A stretch of DNA of 26,221 nucleotides from Burkholderiales bacterium UBA2647 (GCA_002359635.1 DENJ01000046.1:1-26221); one strand, 5' to 3'. Shown: positions 1 through 9,117, numbered from the stretch's first letter. Program-made: numbers and translations. The notes: generated by a model not told the origin, from the letters alone.

Positions 1-282
1 TATGTTTATTATGTCAGTCTAAAAGGTATTACCGGGGCTGCACACCTTGATGTGCAAGCGGTTGCGGCGAAGATGCCCTTGATCCGGCAATACACGGACT
101 TACCGATTGGTGTGGGATTCGGCATCCGAGATGCCCTCAGCGCGCGTGCGGTCGCAGAAGTCGCTGATGCAGTAGTTATAGGAACGAGATTGATCCAGGA
201 GATGGAGCAAGTTGGTGCAGACAATGCCGAAGCCGCTGTAGGCCGTCTGCTTGCCGACATTCGCAGCGGTATGGACGCTTAG
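1..282 (+). CDS. trpA: Tryptophan synthase alpha subunit, C-terminal part (5' end outside window)
   Basis: The reading frame is open from base 1 to a TAG at 280-282 and gives the last 93 residues. It begins YVYYVSLKGITGA, the conserved TrpA strand and loop that bind the indole-glycerol-phosphate phosphate. Further on, the stretch GVGFGIRDA and then DAVVIGTRLI match the last beta strands of the TIM barrel. TrpA cleaves indole-3-glycerol phosphate to indole and glyceraldehyde-3-phosphate and passes indole to TrpB. The in-frame ATG at 52 is internal, because the homology clearly starts upstream of it. trpA directly before accD is the usual betaproteobacterial arrangement. The N-terminal catalytic Glu and Asp are outside the window, so completeness cannot be judged. 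Confidence 0.95.
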   Translation, partial: YVYYVSLKGITGAAHLDVQAVAAKMPLIRQYTDLPIGVGFGIRDALSARAVAEVADAVVIGTRLIQEMEQVGADNAEAAVGRLLADIRSGMDA

Positions 283-292
283 GTGAAGCGCT

Positions 293-310
293 AAACCGCG
301 ATGGTTTTTT
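293..310 (+). terminator. Weak terminator-like hairpin between trpA and accD
   Basis: AAACC (293-297) can pair with GGTTT (303-307) around a GCGAT loop, and the second arm runs into a T tract ending at 310. The stem is only five pairs and A/T rich, so it would be a poor Rho-independent terminator. It might cause partial termination at the trpA/accD boundary. The accD ribosome binding site starts four bases later. Confidence 0.22.
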
Positions 311-324
311 GCTAGGAGTCGTCT

Positions 325-1209
325 ATGAGTTGGCTGGATAAACTGCTTCCCCCGCGCATTCAGCGTGCGCCGGGTTCAGCGAAGAAAATTCCCGAAGGGC
401 TTTGGGTGAAGTGCCCGAGCTGCGATGTGGTGCTTTACTCAGCCGACTTGCAAACCAATGTGAATGTTTGCCCCAAGTGTCATCATCATCTCAGGATGTC
501 AGCTCGAGAACGCATCAATAGTTTGCTCGATCCAGAAGGGCGCTTTGAAATCGGTCAGGAAGTGCTCGCGGTTGATGTACTGAAATTTAAGGACTCGCGA
601 AAATACAGCGAACGTTTGCAAGAGGCTATTGACCAAACTGGCGAGACCGATGCCATCGTGGTGATGGGTGGTGCGATATGCAGCATTCCTGCCGTGGTTG
701 CTGCCTTTGAGTTCGATTTCATGGGCGGCTCAATGGGAGCCGTCGTTGGCGAGCGTTTCTCACGTGGCGTGCAAGCAGCCATTGACCAGCGCATGGCTTT
801 TGTATCGGTTGCTGCATCTGGTGGCGCAAGAATGCAAGAGGGATTGATCTCATTGATGCAAATGGCACGCACAACCGCCATGCTCAGTGAGCTTGCAGCG
901 CGACGACTGCCTTTTATTTCAGTGCTTACGGATCCTACGATGGGTGGGGTGTCGGCAAGTTTTTGTTTTCTTGGCGATGTGGTGATCGCCGAACCCAAGG
1001 CCTTGATCGGCTTTGCCGGTCCGCGGGTCATTGAGCAAACCGTGAGGGAGAAACTGCCCGAAGGGTTTCAGCGCGCTGAATTTTTGCTCGAAAAAGGTGC
1101 GGTCGATATGATTCTTGATCGGCGTCAGCTCCGTGAAACCATTGCTCGTCTCGTGGCTTTGCTGATGCGTCAAAGCAGCGATGCGGTTGTGATCGGATCA
1201 TCGGCTTGA
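325..1209 (+). CDS. accD: Acetyl-CoA carboxylase carboxyltransferase subunit beta
   Basis: AccD pairs with AccA to form the cytoplasmic carboxyltransferase that moves CO2 from biotin on AccB to acetyl-CoA, making malonyl-CoA for fatty acid synthesis. The 294-residue product is close to the usual length (about 290-305). It has the N-terminal zinc ribbon with Cys30, Cys33, Cys49 and Cys52, followed by the crotonase-like fold. Stretches such as GGSMGAVVGERF, SGGARMQEG and DPTMGGVSASF are typical of the CoA-binding core. The start ATG has AGGAG at 314-318, six bases upstream. The stop codon overlaps the ATG of folC by one base, so the two are probably translationally coupled. accD-folC linkage is conserved across beta- and gammaproteobacteria. 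Confidence 0.97.
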   Translation: MSWLDKLLPPRIQRAPGSAKKIPEGLWVKCPSCDVVLYSADLQTNVNVCPKCHHHLRMSARERINSLLDPEGRFEIGQEVLAVDVLKFKDSRKYSERLQEAIDQTGETDAIVVMGGAICSIPAVVAAFEFDFMGGSMGAVVGERFSRGVQAAIDQRMAFVSVAASGGARMQEGLISLMQMARTTAMLSELAARRLPFISVLTDPTMGGVSASFCFLGDVVIAEPKALIGFAGPRVIEQTVREKLPEGFQRAEFLLEKGAVDMILDRRQLRETIARLVALLMRQSSDAVVIGSSA

Positions 1210-2498
1210 TGGCCCTGCGCTCAATGGCGCTAAGCGAGTGGTTGTCTCATTTAGAGCAGGGTCCGCGTGGTGGTATTGCGCTTGGCCTTGACCGTGTGCG
1301 GGTGCTTGCTTTGCGCCTGGGGATTCGTTTTGACTGTCCGGTGATTCTGGTGGGCGGGACCAACGGCAAAGGGTCGACCTGTGCCATGCTCGAGTCGATT
1401 CTCACCCAGGCGGGCTACCGAACCGCGCTATACACATCGCCACATTTGCTGCGCTTTAATGAGCGCGCCAGACTGGCTCAACAAGCCATGGATGATGAAA
1501 CCCTGCTTGCGTCCTTCGAAGCTGTGGAGGCTGCACGCGGTGATGAAGCGCTTACTTTTTTCGAATTCACGAGCCTGGCGGTGTTTCACGCGTTCATGCA
1601 GGCCAAGCCCGAGGTCTTGATTGCTGAAATCGGACTTGGCGGGCGACTTGATGCGGTCAACATCCTGGATCCCGATTGTGCCATCGTGACGGCGATCGAT
1701 ATTGATCATGCTGAATGGCTGGGCAACACCCGCGAGCAAATTGCCTGGGAAAAGGCGCATATTTATCGGCCCGGACGCCCGGCAATTTGTTCAGATCCTG
1801 CGCCGCCGCAAAGCCTGATCGATCATGCTGAGAAAATCGGCGCCGACCTCTACCTCTTCGGACGCGACTTTAATTACGCCGGTGACCGTCAACAGTGGTC
1901 TTTTGCGATTCGCGATCGTCGCCGTGCAAGCCTTGCTTATCCCGCTCTGCGCGGTGCGAATCAGTTGCTCAATGCCTCCGGCGTGCTGGCCGCGCTTGAT
2001 GCACTGCGTATGCGCCTTCCGATTCCGGCCCATGCGGTGCGGCAGGGTTTTGCGTTGGTTGATTTACCAGGACGCTTTCAAGTCCTGCCGGGACAACCCA
2101 CGGTTATTTTGGATGTCGCACACAATCCGCATGCGGTGGCTCATCTTGCTGCCAACCTCGATCAAATGGGTTTTTTCCCCGAGACCTACGCCGTCTTCGG
2201 TATGTTGAAGGAAAAAGATGTGGAGGCTTCGCTTCGAGCAATCACATCGCGGGTTCAACACTGGATGCTGTGTTCATTGCCCGGTGCTCGAGGTCAAAGC
2301 GCCGACGCGCTGGCACAAAAGTTAAGCGAAAACAAGCTGCTTGCTGTCGACGCCTTAGGGAAGAGCGCGCAATTTTCATGTCACGAGTCGCCCGCAGCAG
2401 CTTTTGCTGCTGCGCGAGGACAAGCGCAAGACAATGATAGGATCGTTGTTTTCGGGTCTTTTCTCACGGTTGCCGACGTTCTCGCGGGGCGAGGCTAG
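1209..2498 (+). CDS. folC: Bifunctional dihydrofolate synthase / folylpolyglutamate synthase
   Basis: FolC adds glutamate to dihydropteroate and then extends the gamma-glutamyl chain of tetrahydrofolate, using ATP. The 429-residue product belongs to the Mur ligase superfamily. The ATP-binding loop GGTNGKGST lies near residues 49-57, followed by YTSPHL and the FNER motif of the folate site. The central domain contains EIGLGGRLDAVN, and the C-terminal domain contains LPGRFQ and DVAHNPHA. I chose the ATG at 1209, which shares its A with the accD TGA. A TTG at 1206 is in frame and would add one residue, but it is less likely. An ATG at 1224 is also possible. The gene lies 12 bp before dedD in the same transcriptional direction. 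Confidence 0.95.
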   Translation: MALRSMALSEWLSHLEQGPRGGIALGLDRVRVLALRLGIRFDCPVILVGGTNGKGSTCAMLESILTQAGYRTALYTSPHLLRFNERARLAQQAMDDETLLASFEAVEAARGDEALTFFEFTSLAVFHAFMQAKPEVLIAEIGLGGRLDAVNILDPDCAIVTAIDIDHAEWLGNTREQIAWEKAHIYRPGRPAICSDPAPPQSLIDHAEKIGADLYLFGRDFNYAGDRQQWSFAIRDRRRASLAYPALRGANQLLNASGVLAALDALRMRLPIPAHAVRQGFALVDLPGRFQVLPGQPTVILDVAHNPHAVAHLAANLDQMGFFPETYAVFGMLKEKDVEASLRAITSRVQHWMLCSLPGARGQSADALAQKLSENKLLAVDALGKSAQFSCHESPAAAFAAARGQAQDNDRIVVFGSFLTVADVLAGRG

Positions 2499-2510
2499 GA
2501 ATCGATCAAC

Positions 2511-3269
2511 ATGAATAAGTCTGCGGACGAAGACGATCAGTTTTCGCTTCAAACCGCTTCGCCTTATCGCATCAAGGCAAGACAGCGTCTCATTGGTGCC
2601 GTGGTACTGATGGTGCTTGTAGCGATCGTCATGCCGATTTTTTTCCATGCCGAGCCTCGAATTCCTTCGGTGAGTCCAAAACAGAACCTGCCCGAGCGCG
2701 ATGCTGCTATGCAGGACGGCAAATCCAACGATCGATCAGCACAGGCATCGTCGGGTGAAGCTGCCGACGAGGCGAAAGCAGCTGCTCATGATGAGCATGG
2801 CGCAAAGCCTGTAGGAAGCGATGAATCGTTGTCAAAGGCTGATGCCCATTCAGGCTCAAGGCCAGTTTCCGAGGTAGACGCTGCCAGCGCGAAAGCCGAA
2901 GCGGTCGCGAAGGCAGAGCAGGCGCCAAAGCCTGAAGCGGCAGCAAAGTCTGAGATGCCTGCCAAAGCTGATGTTGCCACCAAGACAGAACAGGCAGAGC
3001 CTGCCACCAAGAACCCCTATCCAGAACGTTATCCTGACCGGTATGTTTTGCAGGCCGGGGCCTTTTCCCAGCCCGAGAGCGCCGAGGCGCAGGTTGCGCG
3101 AATAAGAAAGCTAGGTTTTAAGGTTTATACCGATCGTATCAAAACCCCTAAGGGTGAGCGCGTCAGGGTCAGGGTGGGACCTTTTTCGAACAAGGCTGAT
3201 GCCATCAAGGCGCAAAACAAGTTGCGCCAGTCGCAACTCGATATTCCCTTGGTAGGGCCGGATGCGTAG
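2511..3269 (+). CDS. dedD: SPOR-domain inner-membrane protein, DedD-like
   Basis: The 252-residue protein has the layout of DedD, a bitopic envelope protein that binds septal peptidoglycan during division. It has a short cytoplasmic N terminus with a basic patch (residues 19-26) and one membrane segment (about 26-45). A long low-complexity periplasmic linker follows (about 50-170), and then a C-terminal SPOR domain (about 177-250). The SPOR signature is visible in YVLQAGAFSQPESAEAQ and RVRVGPFSNKADA. The linker is rich in Ala, Lys and Glu, with repeated KAE/KPE-type units. Position between folC and cvpA matches E. coli accD-folC-dedD-cvpA-purF, which supports the name more than the sequence alone does. 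Other SPOR proteins (FtsN, DamX) have different neighbourhoods. Confidence 0.88.
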   Translation: MNKSADEDDQFSLQTASPYRIKARQRLIGAVVLMVLVAIVMPIFFHAEPRIPSVSPKQNLPERDAAMQDGKSNDRSAQASSGEAADEAKAAAHDEHGAKPVGSDESLSKADAHSGSRPVSEVDAASAKAEAVAKAEQAPKPEAAAKSEMPAKADVATKTEQAEPATKNPYPERYPDRYVLQAGAFSQPESAEAQVARIRKLGFKVYTDRIKTPKGERVRVRVGPFSNKADAIKAQNKLRQSQLDIPLVGPDA

Positions 3270-3316
3270 CGACCCTGTTTCGAAGCGTAGCCCGATGGTT
3301 CACAAGGTTTAAGCGC

Positions 3317-3820
3317 GTGGAAACTTCGGCATGGTTCCAATGGAGCCTCTGGGACTGGATCAGCCTATTGGTGCTGTGTGCCTCGGCAGTTGCGGGTATT
3401 CTCAGTGGTCTTGTCAAGACGGCTTTTGCGCTCGCTTCATGGCTGATCGCTTTCCTGTTTGCCTCTGAGCTTGGGGCGAAACTCGCTGCCTGGCTTACCT
3501 GGCCACAGGATCGTTTTGTGTTGATGGCCATCGCGTTTTTTCTGCTCCTGCTGATCACCCGGGTCATCGGCGCGATGACGGCTTCAGCCCTTCGGTGGGC
3601 CGGATTAGGGCTTGTTGATCGCATTGCTGGATTTGCGCTTGGGCTGGCAAGAGCCATGCTCGTGCTGGCCTTTTGTGCCTTACTGGCGCAACGCCTGGGT
3701 TTGATGCAGCATGAGTCTTTTGATCGTGCGCACAGCCGCGCTCTTTGGATCTGGCTTGTGCAAGCTGCTGAACCCTATTGGGCTGATATGGTTCAAGGCG
3801 GATTGCGAGTGGGGAGTTAA
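3317..3820 (+). CDS. cvpA: CvpA family inner-membrane protein
   Basis: The 167-residue hydrophobic protein has about four predicted membrane segments (around residues 12-30, 34-52, 66-84 and 102-122). This matches CvpA, which E. coli needs for colicin V production; its biochemical role is not settled. The family feature DRIAGFALGLARA, near residues 101-113, is present. I accept a GTG start at 3317 with AAGG at 3304-3307 upstream, because no in-frame ATG occurs near the expected N terminus. The gene ends three bases before purF and follows dedD, exactly as in enterobacteria, so it probably belongs to the same operon. Confidence 0.9.
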   Translation: METSAWFQWSLWDWISLLVLCASAVAGILSGLVKTAFALASWLIAFLFASELGAKLAAWLTWPQDRFVLMAIAFFLLLLITRVIGAMTASALRWAGLGLVDRIAGFALGLARAMLVLAFCALLAQRLGLMQHESFDRAHSRALWIWLVQAAEPYWADMVQGGLRVGS

Positions 3821-3823
3821 GCG

Positions 3824-5392
3824 ATGTGTGGCGTGATTGGTGTTGCAGGACACGGTCCTGTGAATCAGGCGATTTACGACGGCTTGCTGCTCTTGCAGCA
3901 TCGTGGTCAGGACGCTGCAGGCATAGCAACCGAAGACCGTGGTCGTTTTTATATGTATAAGGCCAATGGTCTGGTCCGCGATGTGTTTCGTACCCGTAAT
4001 ATGCGTTCGCTGCCCGGGTTGCATGGACTCGGACATGTCCGTTATCCCACGGCCGGTTCGGCGATGAACCCTGAAGAGGCGCAGCCTTTTTATGTCAATG
4101 CGCCACACGGGATCACGTTGGCACATAACGGCAATTTGACCAATTCCCGCGCCTTGCAGCGTGAAATGTATGCGCTTGATCGCCGTCACATCAACACCGA
4201 TTCGGATTCAGAGGTCCTGTTGAATGTATTTGCCCATGCGCTTCAAGATCTCGGTGCGGCGTCCAAACTCGAGAGCATCCGTGCTCAAAGTCCCCGGGCC
4301 CAACTCAGTGTTGATGAGATTTTTGCAGCGGTAAGCATGCTTGGCGAGCGTGCCCGAGGTGCTTATGCCGTGGCCATGCAAATTGCCAATGTTGGTTTGC
4401 TTGCTTTTCGCGATCCATTTGGCATCAGACCCATGTGCCTGGGCTATTTGGAAACCGACCATGGCACAGAGTGGATGGTGGCTTCTGAATCGGTCGCCGT
4501 CGAGGGTCTGGGGTTTAAGCGCTTGCGCGATTTGAAACCAGGTGAAGCGATTCTTATTGATCGGGATGGCCAGTTACATCAACAACAATGTATGCCGTCA
4601 CAAGGTTTACATCCATGTATTTTTGAATACGTTTATTTTGCAAGACCGGATTCGATGATTGATGAAGTGTCGGTCTATGATGCCCGCTTAAAAATGGGTG
4701 CCTTGTTGGCAGATGATGTGAAGTCGGCGCTTCGACTCGGTGATATCGATGTGGTGATGCCCATACCGGATACGTCACGTCCCTCAGCGATGGAAATGGC
4801 GGATCGCCTCAATCTGCCCTACCGTGAAGGTTTCATCAAGAATCGTTACGTGGGTCGTACCTTCATCATGCCGGGCCAGGCGGTGCGTCGGAAGTCGGTA
4901 CGTCAGAAGCTCAATGCGATGAGCGTTGAATTCAAGGGGAAAAGTGTTTTGCTGGTCGACGATTCAATCGTCAGGGGTACGACCTCGCGCGAAATCATCC
5001 AAATGGCGCGCGATGCCGGCGCGCGGAAAGTTTATTTCGCATCAGCGTCACCTCCGGTACGTTATCCTAATGTTTACGGTATTGATATGCCAACGCGGAG
5101 CGAACTGATCGCGCATGGACGAAGCGATCAGGAAATCGGCAAGTTGCTCGGTGCTGATGGGCTTGTTTATCAGTCGATTGATCGCATGAAGCAAGCGGTT
5201 GCATCGTTCGGTACGCAATTCAAGGGTTTCGAGGCATCTTGTTTTGATGGTCGCTACATGACCGGTGATGTCGACCAGGAGTTACTCGACCACCTTGAAT
5301 CGCAACGTCTTCGTGCAGAGGCTACGGCGGAATCAATGCAAGCTGACTTGCACGCTGCGATGAATTTACAATTTTTACAACGCGAGACTTAA
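3824..5392 (+). CDS. purF: Amidophosphoribosyltransferase
   Basis: PurF catalyses the first committed step of purine synthesis: glutamine-dependent conversion of PRPP to 5-phosphoribosylamine. The 522-residue product starts MCGVIGVAG. Cys2 is the N-terminal nucleophile of the class II glutaminase domain, exposed simply by removing Met, so this is the E. coli-like type without a propeptide. Motifs HRGQDAAGI and GHVRYPTAGS follow, and LAHNGNLTN helps form the glutamine site. The phosphoribosyltransferase domain carries the PRPP loop LLVDDSIVRGTTS near residues 376-388. I see none of the extra cysteine ligands expected of the 4Fe-4S Bacillus type. It lies three bases after cvpA. Confidence 0.97.
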   Translation: MCGVIGVAGHGPVNQAIYDGLLLLQHRGQDAAGIATEDRGRFYMYKANGLVRDVFRTRNMRSLPGLHGLGHVRYPTAGSAMNPEEAQPFYVNAPHGITLAHNGNLTNSRALQREMYALDRRHINTDSDSEVLLNVFAHALQDLGAASKLESIRAQSPRAQLSVDEIFAAVSMLGERARGAYAVAMQIANVGLLAFRDPFGIRPMCLGYLETDHGTEWMVASESVAVEGLGFKRLRDLKPGEAILIDRDGQLHQQQCMPSQGLHPCIFEYVYFARPDSMIDEVSVYDARLKMGALLADDVKSALRLGDIDVVMPIPDTSRPSAMEMADRLNLPYREGFIKNRYVGRTFIMPGQAVRRKSVRQKLNAMSVEFKGKSVLLVDDSIVRGTTSREIIQMARDAGARKVYFASASPPVRYPNVYGIDMPTRSELIAHGRSDQEIGKLLGADGLVYQSIDRMKQAVASFGTQFKGFEASCFDGRYMTGDVDQELLDHLESQRLRAEATAESMQADLHAAMNLQFLQRET

Positions 5393-5407
5393 ATCGTTGG
5401 ACACATC

Positions 5408-6628
5408 ATGGATGATTACTTTGCAAGCGATCCGATTCGAGATCTAGATTTCAGTACGAGATCGGTTCGTTCGGGTTCGGATAGGACGAGTTTTGGCGAA
5501 CACGGTGAGGCGATGTTTCTCACCTCAAGTTTTGTGTTTCGAAACGCCGCTGAAGCCGCGGCGCGTTTTGGTAATCAAGAGCCCGGCTATGTTTATTCGC
5601 GATTCACGAATCCGACGGTTCGTCAGTTTGAACGCAGGCTTGCGAGTCTCGAAGAGGGCGAGGCATGCATTGCCACAGCATCGGGTATGTCGGCGATCAT
5701 GACCACGGCGCTTGCCTTGCTGAAGGCAGGTGATCACATGGTTTGTGCAAGCGCGGTTTTTGGCTCGACCTACCAGCTCTTTGGTATGTTGTCCCGATTT
5801 GGCGTGCGATGCAGTTTTGTACCGCTCAGTGATCTGGCCGCATGGGAGGCGGCGATTGAGCCCGCAACAAGGCTTTTTTACGTTGAAACGCCTTCAAATC
5901 CGCTTACAGAACTCGCCGATCTTGCCGGACTTGCCTTGATCAGCAAGCCGCGAGGTATCCATTTGGTGGTCGATAATTGTTTTTGTACTCCGGCGTTGCA
6001 AAAGCCGCTTTTGCACGGCGCTGATATCGTGATTCATTCCGCTACAAAATATATCGATGGTCAGGGGCGGGTCCTGGGCGGCGCCATCGTGGGGCAACGA
6101 TCCTTTCTCCATGATCAGGTCCTGCCTTTGATGCGAACCACCGGACCGAGCCTTTCCGCTTTTAATGCATGGGTTTTATTGAAGGGCTTGGAAACCTTGC
6201 AAATTCGCATGGATCAGCAAAGTGCAAATGCCTTCGAGGTCGCGCAATACCTGGTGCAGCATCGGGCAGTGGCGCGGGTTTATTACCCCGGCTTGACTTC
6301 GCATCCACAGCATGAACTCGCCAAAGCCCAGCAAGGGGGGTTTGGTGCCGTCGTCTCCTTTGAGCTAAGGGGTGAAGACGATTCGATGCTTCGCCAAAGG
6401 GCCTGGTCAATCATCGATGCAACCCGGCTCATATCGATCACCGGTAATCTTGGTGACACGAAGAGCACGATCACCCATCCGGCAAGCACCACCCATGGCA
6501 GACTCAGTCCCCAAGCGCGGCTTGATGCGGGTATTGGCGAGGGTTTAATCCGCCTGGCTGTCGGTTTGGAGTCAGCCCGCGACATTTGCACAGATCTCGC
6601 CCGAGGGCTCGATGGGATGGGTCAATGA
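5408..6628 (+). CDS. metZ: O-succinylhomoserine sulfhydrylase
   Basis: This is a PLP enzyme of the Cys/Met metabolism family (406 residues). It makes homocysteine directly from O-succinylhomoserine and sulfide, bypassing cystathionine. Lys214 in HSATKYIDG is the PLP Schiff-base lysine. YSRFTNPT (about 63-70) and ATASGMSAI (about 89-97) contribute to the cofactor phosphate site, and VVDNCFCTP contains the Asp that contacts the pyridine nitrogen. The position immediately after purF is the common betaproteobacterial one for metZ. MetB or MetC would share the fold, so the specific activity is inferred from synteny and overall resemblance. The stop codon overlaps the start of the pirin gene (ATGA), suggesting coupled translation. 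Confidence 0.9.
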   Translation: MDDYFASDPIRDLDFSTRSVRSGSDRTSFGEHGEAMFLTSSFVFRNAAEAAARFGNQEPGYVYSRFTNPTVRQFERRLASLEEGEACIATASGMSAIMTTALALLKAGDHMVCASAVFGSTYQLFGMLSRFGVRCSFVPLSDLAAWEAAIEPATRLFYVETPSNPLTELADLAGLALISKPRGIHLVVDNCFCTPALQKPLLHGADIVIHSATKYIDGQGRVLGGAIVGQRSFLHDQVLPLMRTTGPSLSAFNAWVLLKGLETLQIRMDQQSANAFEVAQYLVQHRAVARVYYPGLTSHPQHELAKAQQGGFGAVVSFELRGEDDSMLRQRAWSIIDATRLISITGNLGDTKSTITHPASTTHGRLSPQARLDAGIGEGLIRLAVGLESARDICTDLARGLDGMGQ

Positions 6629-7500
6629 CGAAACAGATCGTCGAACAAATCATCATAGGGGTTCCGAGTACTGACGGTGCAGGCGTCAAACTGTTGCGTG
6701 TCTTGCACGGCCCTGCGATGCAACGCAGACTCGACCCCTGGTTGATGCTGGATTATTTTTCGTCTGATGTACCGGAGGATTATCTTGCGGGCTTTCCCGA
6801 TCACCCGCATCGGGGATTTGAAACGATCACCATCATGCTGGAAGGTCGTATGCTGCATCGAGATAGCCGAGGCAATCAGGGTCTGCTTCAGGCCGGCGAT
6901 GTGCAGTGGATGAGCGCGGCACGCGGTATTGTTCACTCGGAGATGCCTCAACAGGAAGCAGGGCGACTCGCTGGTTTCCAACTGTGGCTTAACTTGCCAG
7001 CCTCACACAAAATGCAGGATGCCCGTTGGCAGGACATCAAGGCCTCTTCGATCCCGCGGTGGGAAGACGGGAGATCTGGCTTTCTGCGCCTCATCGCAGG
7101 GCATTTGCCGCATCAACTGGGGGCGTTTACCTGTGTGAGCGCCCATCAGCAAGGGCCGCTTGAGCAACACTTGAGTTTTCCAATGATCATTCATGGCGAG
7201 CTCGGATCGCCTCAACCAGGCGACGGTAGCCTTGAGATTCCGGTTTCAAAAGGGCATCATGCTTTCATTTATATGATCAATGACGGTCTGACGGTTGATC
7301 ATCAGAAAGTGGCGGGCGGCGCTATGGCGGTGATTTCGCCGCAAGTCGATCGTCTGACGGTAGGTGGCCATGGCGCTTTTCTTTATGCCAGCGCCAAGCC
7401 GATCGGTGAGCCGATCGCGCAGATGGGACCTTTTGTGATGAACACGCAGGAAGAATTGATGCAAGCGCTTGAGGATTACCAAAGGGGACGGCTTGGCTAA
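6625..7500 (+). CDS. Pirin family protein
   Basis: This 291-residue bicupin protein has the pirin metal site: His60 and His62 in DHPHRGFET, then His104 and Glu106 in GIVHSEMP. They correspond to the four iron ligands of human pirin. Bacterial pirins include quercetinase-type dioxygenases and proteins that bind metabolic enzymes, and I cannot tell which applies here. The start at 6625 overlaps the metZ stop by four bases (ATGA). An upstream in-frame ATG at 6586 would add 13 residues lying inside metZ and unrelated to pirins, so I rejected it. The coupled arrangement with metZ suggests co-expression but does not prove a functional link. Confidence 0.9.
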   Translation: MTKQIVEQIIIGVPSTDGAGVKLLRVLHGPAMQRRLDPWLMLDYFSSDVPEDYLAGFPDHPHRGFETITIMLEGRMLHRDSRGNQGLLQAGDVQWMSAARGIVHSEMPQQEAGRLAGFQLWLNLPASHKMQDARWQDIKASSIPRWEDGRSGFLRLIAGHLPHQLGAFTCVSAHQQGPLEQHLSFPMIIHGELGSPQPGDGSLEIPVSKGHHAFIYMINDGLTVDHQKVAGGAMAVISPQVDRLTVGGHGAFLYASAKPIGEPIAQMGPFVMNTQEELMQALEDYQRGRLG

Positions 7501-7522
7501 GCACTGCCGAACTGCATCAGTG

Positions 7523-8029
7523 ATGGACACAACAAACGACGATAAACGACTCTGGTATGTATGCCACACGAAACCCAAGCAGGAATTTCGTGCTGCTGAA
7601 AATCTCGAACGCCAAGGCTATCAAATCTGGTTGCCTCAAATGCGGGCTTGGCAGCGAAAGAAATCTGCCTTGGTACCCATGTTTCCACGTTATATGTTTT
7701 TGCGACCAGCGCACGAACAACACAGTATTGCGCCGGTCCGATCGACACTTGGCGTTTTTGGCTTGGTACGGTTTGGTATGGAACCTGCAACGATTCGTGA
7801 TCCGACATTGCAGTCGCTCAGGTTTTTGGAACAACAGTTGCGCGAGGCTGAATTTTCGAGTTTTTCGCCGTTCAAACCCGGTGATCAGGTGATGGTGGTG
7901 GAGGGTCCCTTTAAAGGCTTAGAAGGTATTGTCAGCAGCGTTGCCGAGGAGCGGATCAGCGTGTTGATGACTTTACTCGGGCGAGAACGATCGCTTGAGT
8001 TTCCTGCAACCCTGCTAAAAGTCAGTTGA
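7523..8029 (+). CDS. RfaH-like specialised NusG paralogue (transcription antiterminator)
   Basis: The 168-residue product has an N-terminal NGN domain (about residues 9-105) beginning LWYVCHTKPKQE. A C-terminal KOW domain (about 117-167) contains KPGDQVMVVEGPFKGLEG. It resembles RfaH in size and in motifs such as FPRYMF and the VRFG segment, more than housekeeping NusG. RfaH-type proteins load onto RNA polymerase at specific operons, often for LPS or capsule, and prevent Rho termination. I chose the ATG at 7523. An ATG at 7469 lies within the pirin gene and would add 18 residues with no NusG character. It sits 15 bp before galE and the second sugar-nucleotide epimerase, which fits a surface polysaccharide role. 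I found no clear E. coli-type ops element in the window. Confidence 0.85.
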   Translation: MDTTNDDKRLWYVCHTKPKQEFRAAENLERQGYQIWLPQMRAWQRKKSALVPMFPRYMFLRPAHEQHSIAPVRSTLGVFGLVRFGMEPATIRDPTLQSLRFLEQQLREAEFSSFSPFKPGDQVMVVEGPFKGLEGIVSSVAEERISVLMTLLGRERSLEFPATLLKVS

Positions 8030-8044
8030 GCGGAAGATCCCCTC

Positions 8045-9103
8045 ATGCCTAAGCAAACGGCTGTGCTGCTCACCGGTGGCGCGGGCTACATCGGCACACA
8101 TACCGCCTTGAGCCTCGTAGAGGCCGGATACTTACCAATATTGCTAGACAACTTTTCCAACGCTGATCCCAATGTCGTCTCGCGTCTGAGGCAATTGCTT
8201 GGCGTATCAGCCTTTGTTATCAGCCCTGGGGATGCTTGCGATCAAGGCTTGCTTGGCGATTTGTTCGAGCGCTTCGAGATTCAGGCAGTGATTCATTTTG
8301 CGGCCTTGAAGGCGGTCGGAGAATCGGTATCACAGCCTTTACGTTATTTTGAAAATAACAATAACGCCCTTCTTGCCGTCCTTAAGGCGATCGCGGCGAT
8401 CAGTCCCGATCGCCTGATTCCTCTGGTCTACAGCTCCTCGGCGACCGTTTATGGTGACCCCGATCAGGTGCCGATTAGCGAATCCGCGCCACTGCGTCCG
8501 ACCAATCCCTATGCGTGGACCAAAGTCATCGGTGAGCAACTTATTCTTGCCCAACAAATAGCAGATCCGTTTTTTAGAGCGGTCATACTTCGCTATTTCA
8601 ACCCGGTCGGCGCACACGAATCCGGATTGATCGGAGAGCAACCGCAGGGAATCCCTAACAATCTCATGCCCTATGTTCAACAGGTCGCTGTTGGACGGCG
8701 CGAATACCTCGCTGTTTTTGGTCGAGATTGGCCTACCCCGGACGGAACCGGCGTGCGCGATTACTTGCATGTGATGGACCTGGCGCAAGGACATGTCAGG
8801 GCGGTCGAGTACCTGCTTGCCGGGAAGTGTTCGGAAATTATTAATCTTGGAACAGGAACGGGCCGCTCGGTGCTTGAGCTGATCGATGCCTTTTCGCAGG
8901 CAAGCGGTCGGGAGATTCCCTATCGTTTTACCGACAGGCGTGCCGGCGATATTGCTGTTTGCTACGCTGACCCTCGCAAAGCGCTTTCATTGCTGGGCTG
9001 GAAGGCTGAGCGTGACCTCGCAAGCATGTGTGCCGATGCCTGGCGATGGCAATCCCGTAATCCGGACGGTTACCGTCAGGTTTCAAGCGCTCAAGAAGCG
9101 TGA
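8045..9103 (+). CDS. galE: UDP-glucose 4-epimerase
   Basis: GalE interconverts UDP-glucose and UDP-galactose using tightly bound NAD. The 352-residue product is an extended short-chain dehydrogenase. It has the Rossmann motif GGAGYIGTH (residues 11-19), a catalytic Ser in YSSSATVYG (about 129-137) and the Tyr156/Lys160 pair in YAWTK. NPVGAHESGLIGEQP and NNLMPYVQQVAVGRR are typical GalE substrate-binding segments. It follows the RfaH-like gene by 15 bp and precedes another epimerase by 14 bp on the same strand, suggesting one transcript that supplies sugar nucleotides for envelope polysaccharides. Confidence 0.95.
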   Translation: MPKQTAVLLTGGAGYIGTHTALSLVEAGYLPILLDNFSNADPNVVSRLRQLLGVSAFVISPGDACDQGLLGDLFERFEIQAVIHFAALKAVGESVSQPLRYFENNNNALLAVLKAIAAISPDRLIPLVYSSSATVYGDPDQVPISESAPLRPTNPYAWTKVIGEQLILAQQIADPFFRAVILRYFNPVGAHESGLIGEQPQGIPNNLMPYVQQVAVGRREYLAVFGRDWPTPDGTGVRDYLHVMDLAQGHVRAVEYLLAGKCSEIINLGTGTGRSVLELIDAFSQASGREIPYRFTDRRAGDIAVCYADPRKALSLLGWKAERDLASMCADAWRWQSRNPDGYRQVSSAQEA

Positions 9104-9117
9104 TCTAAGGATCAGCG

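Noticed and set aside
555..1031. 158-residue minus-strand open frame within accD
   Set aside because: It is a shadow of accD in another frame, low-complexity in composition and without family features.
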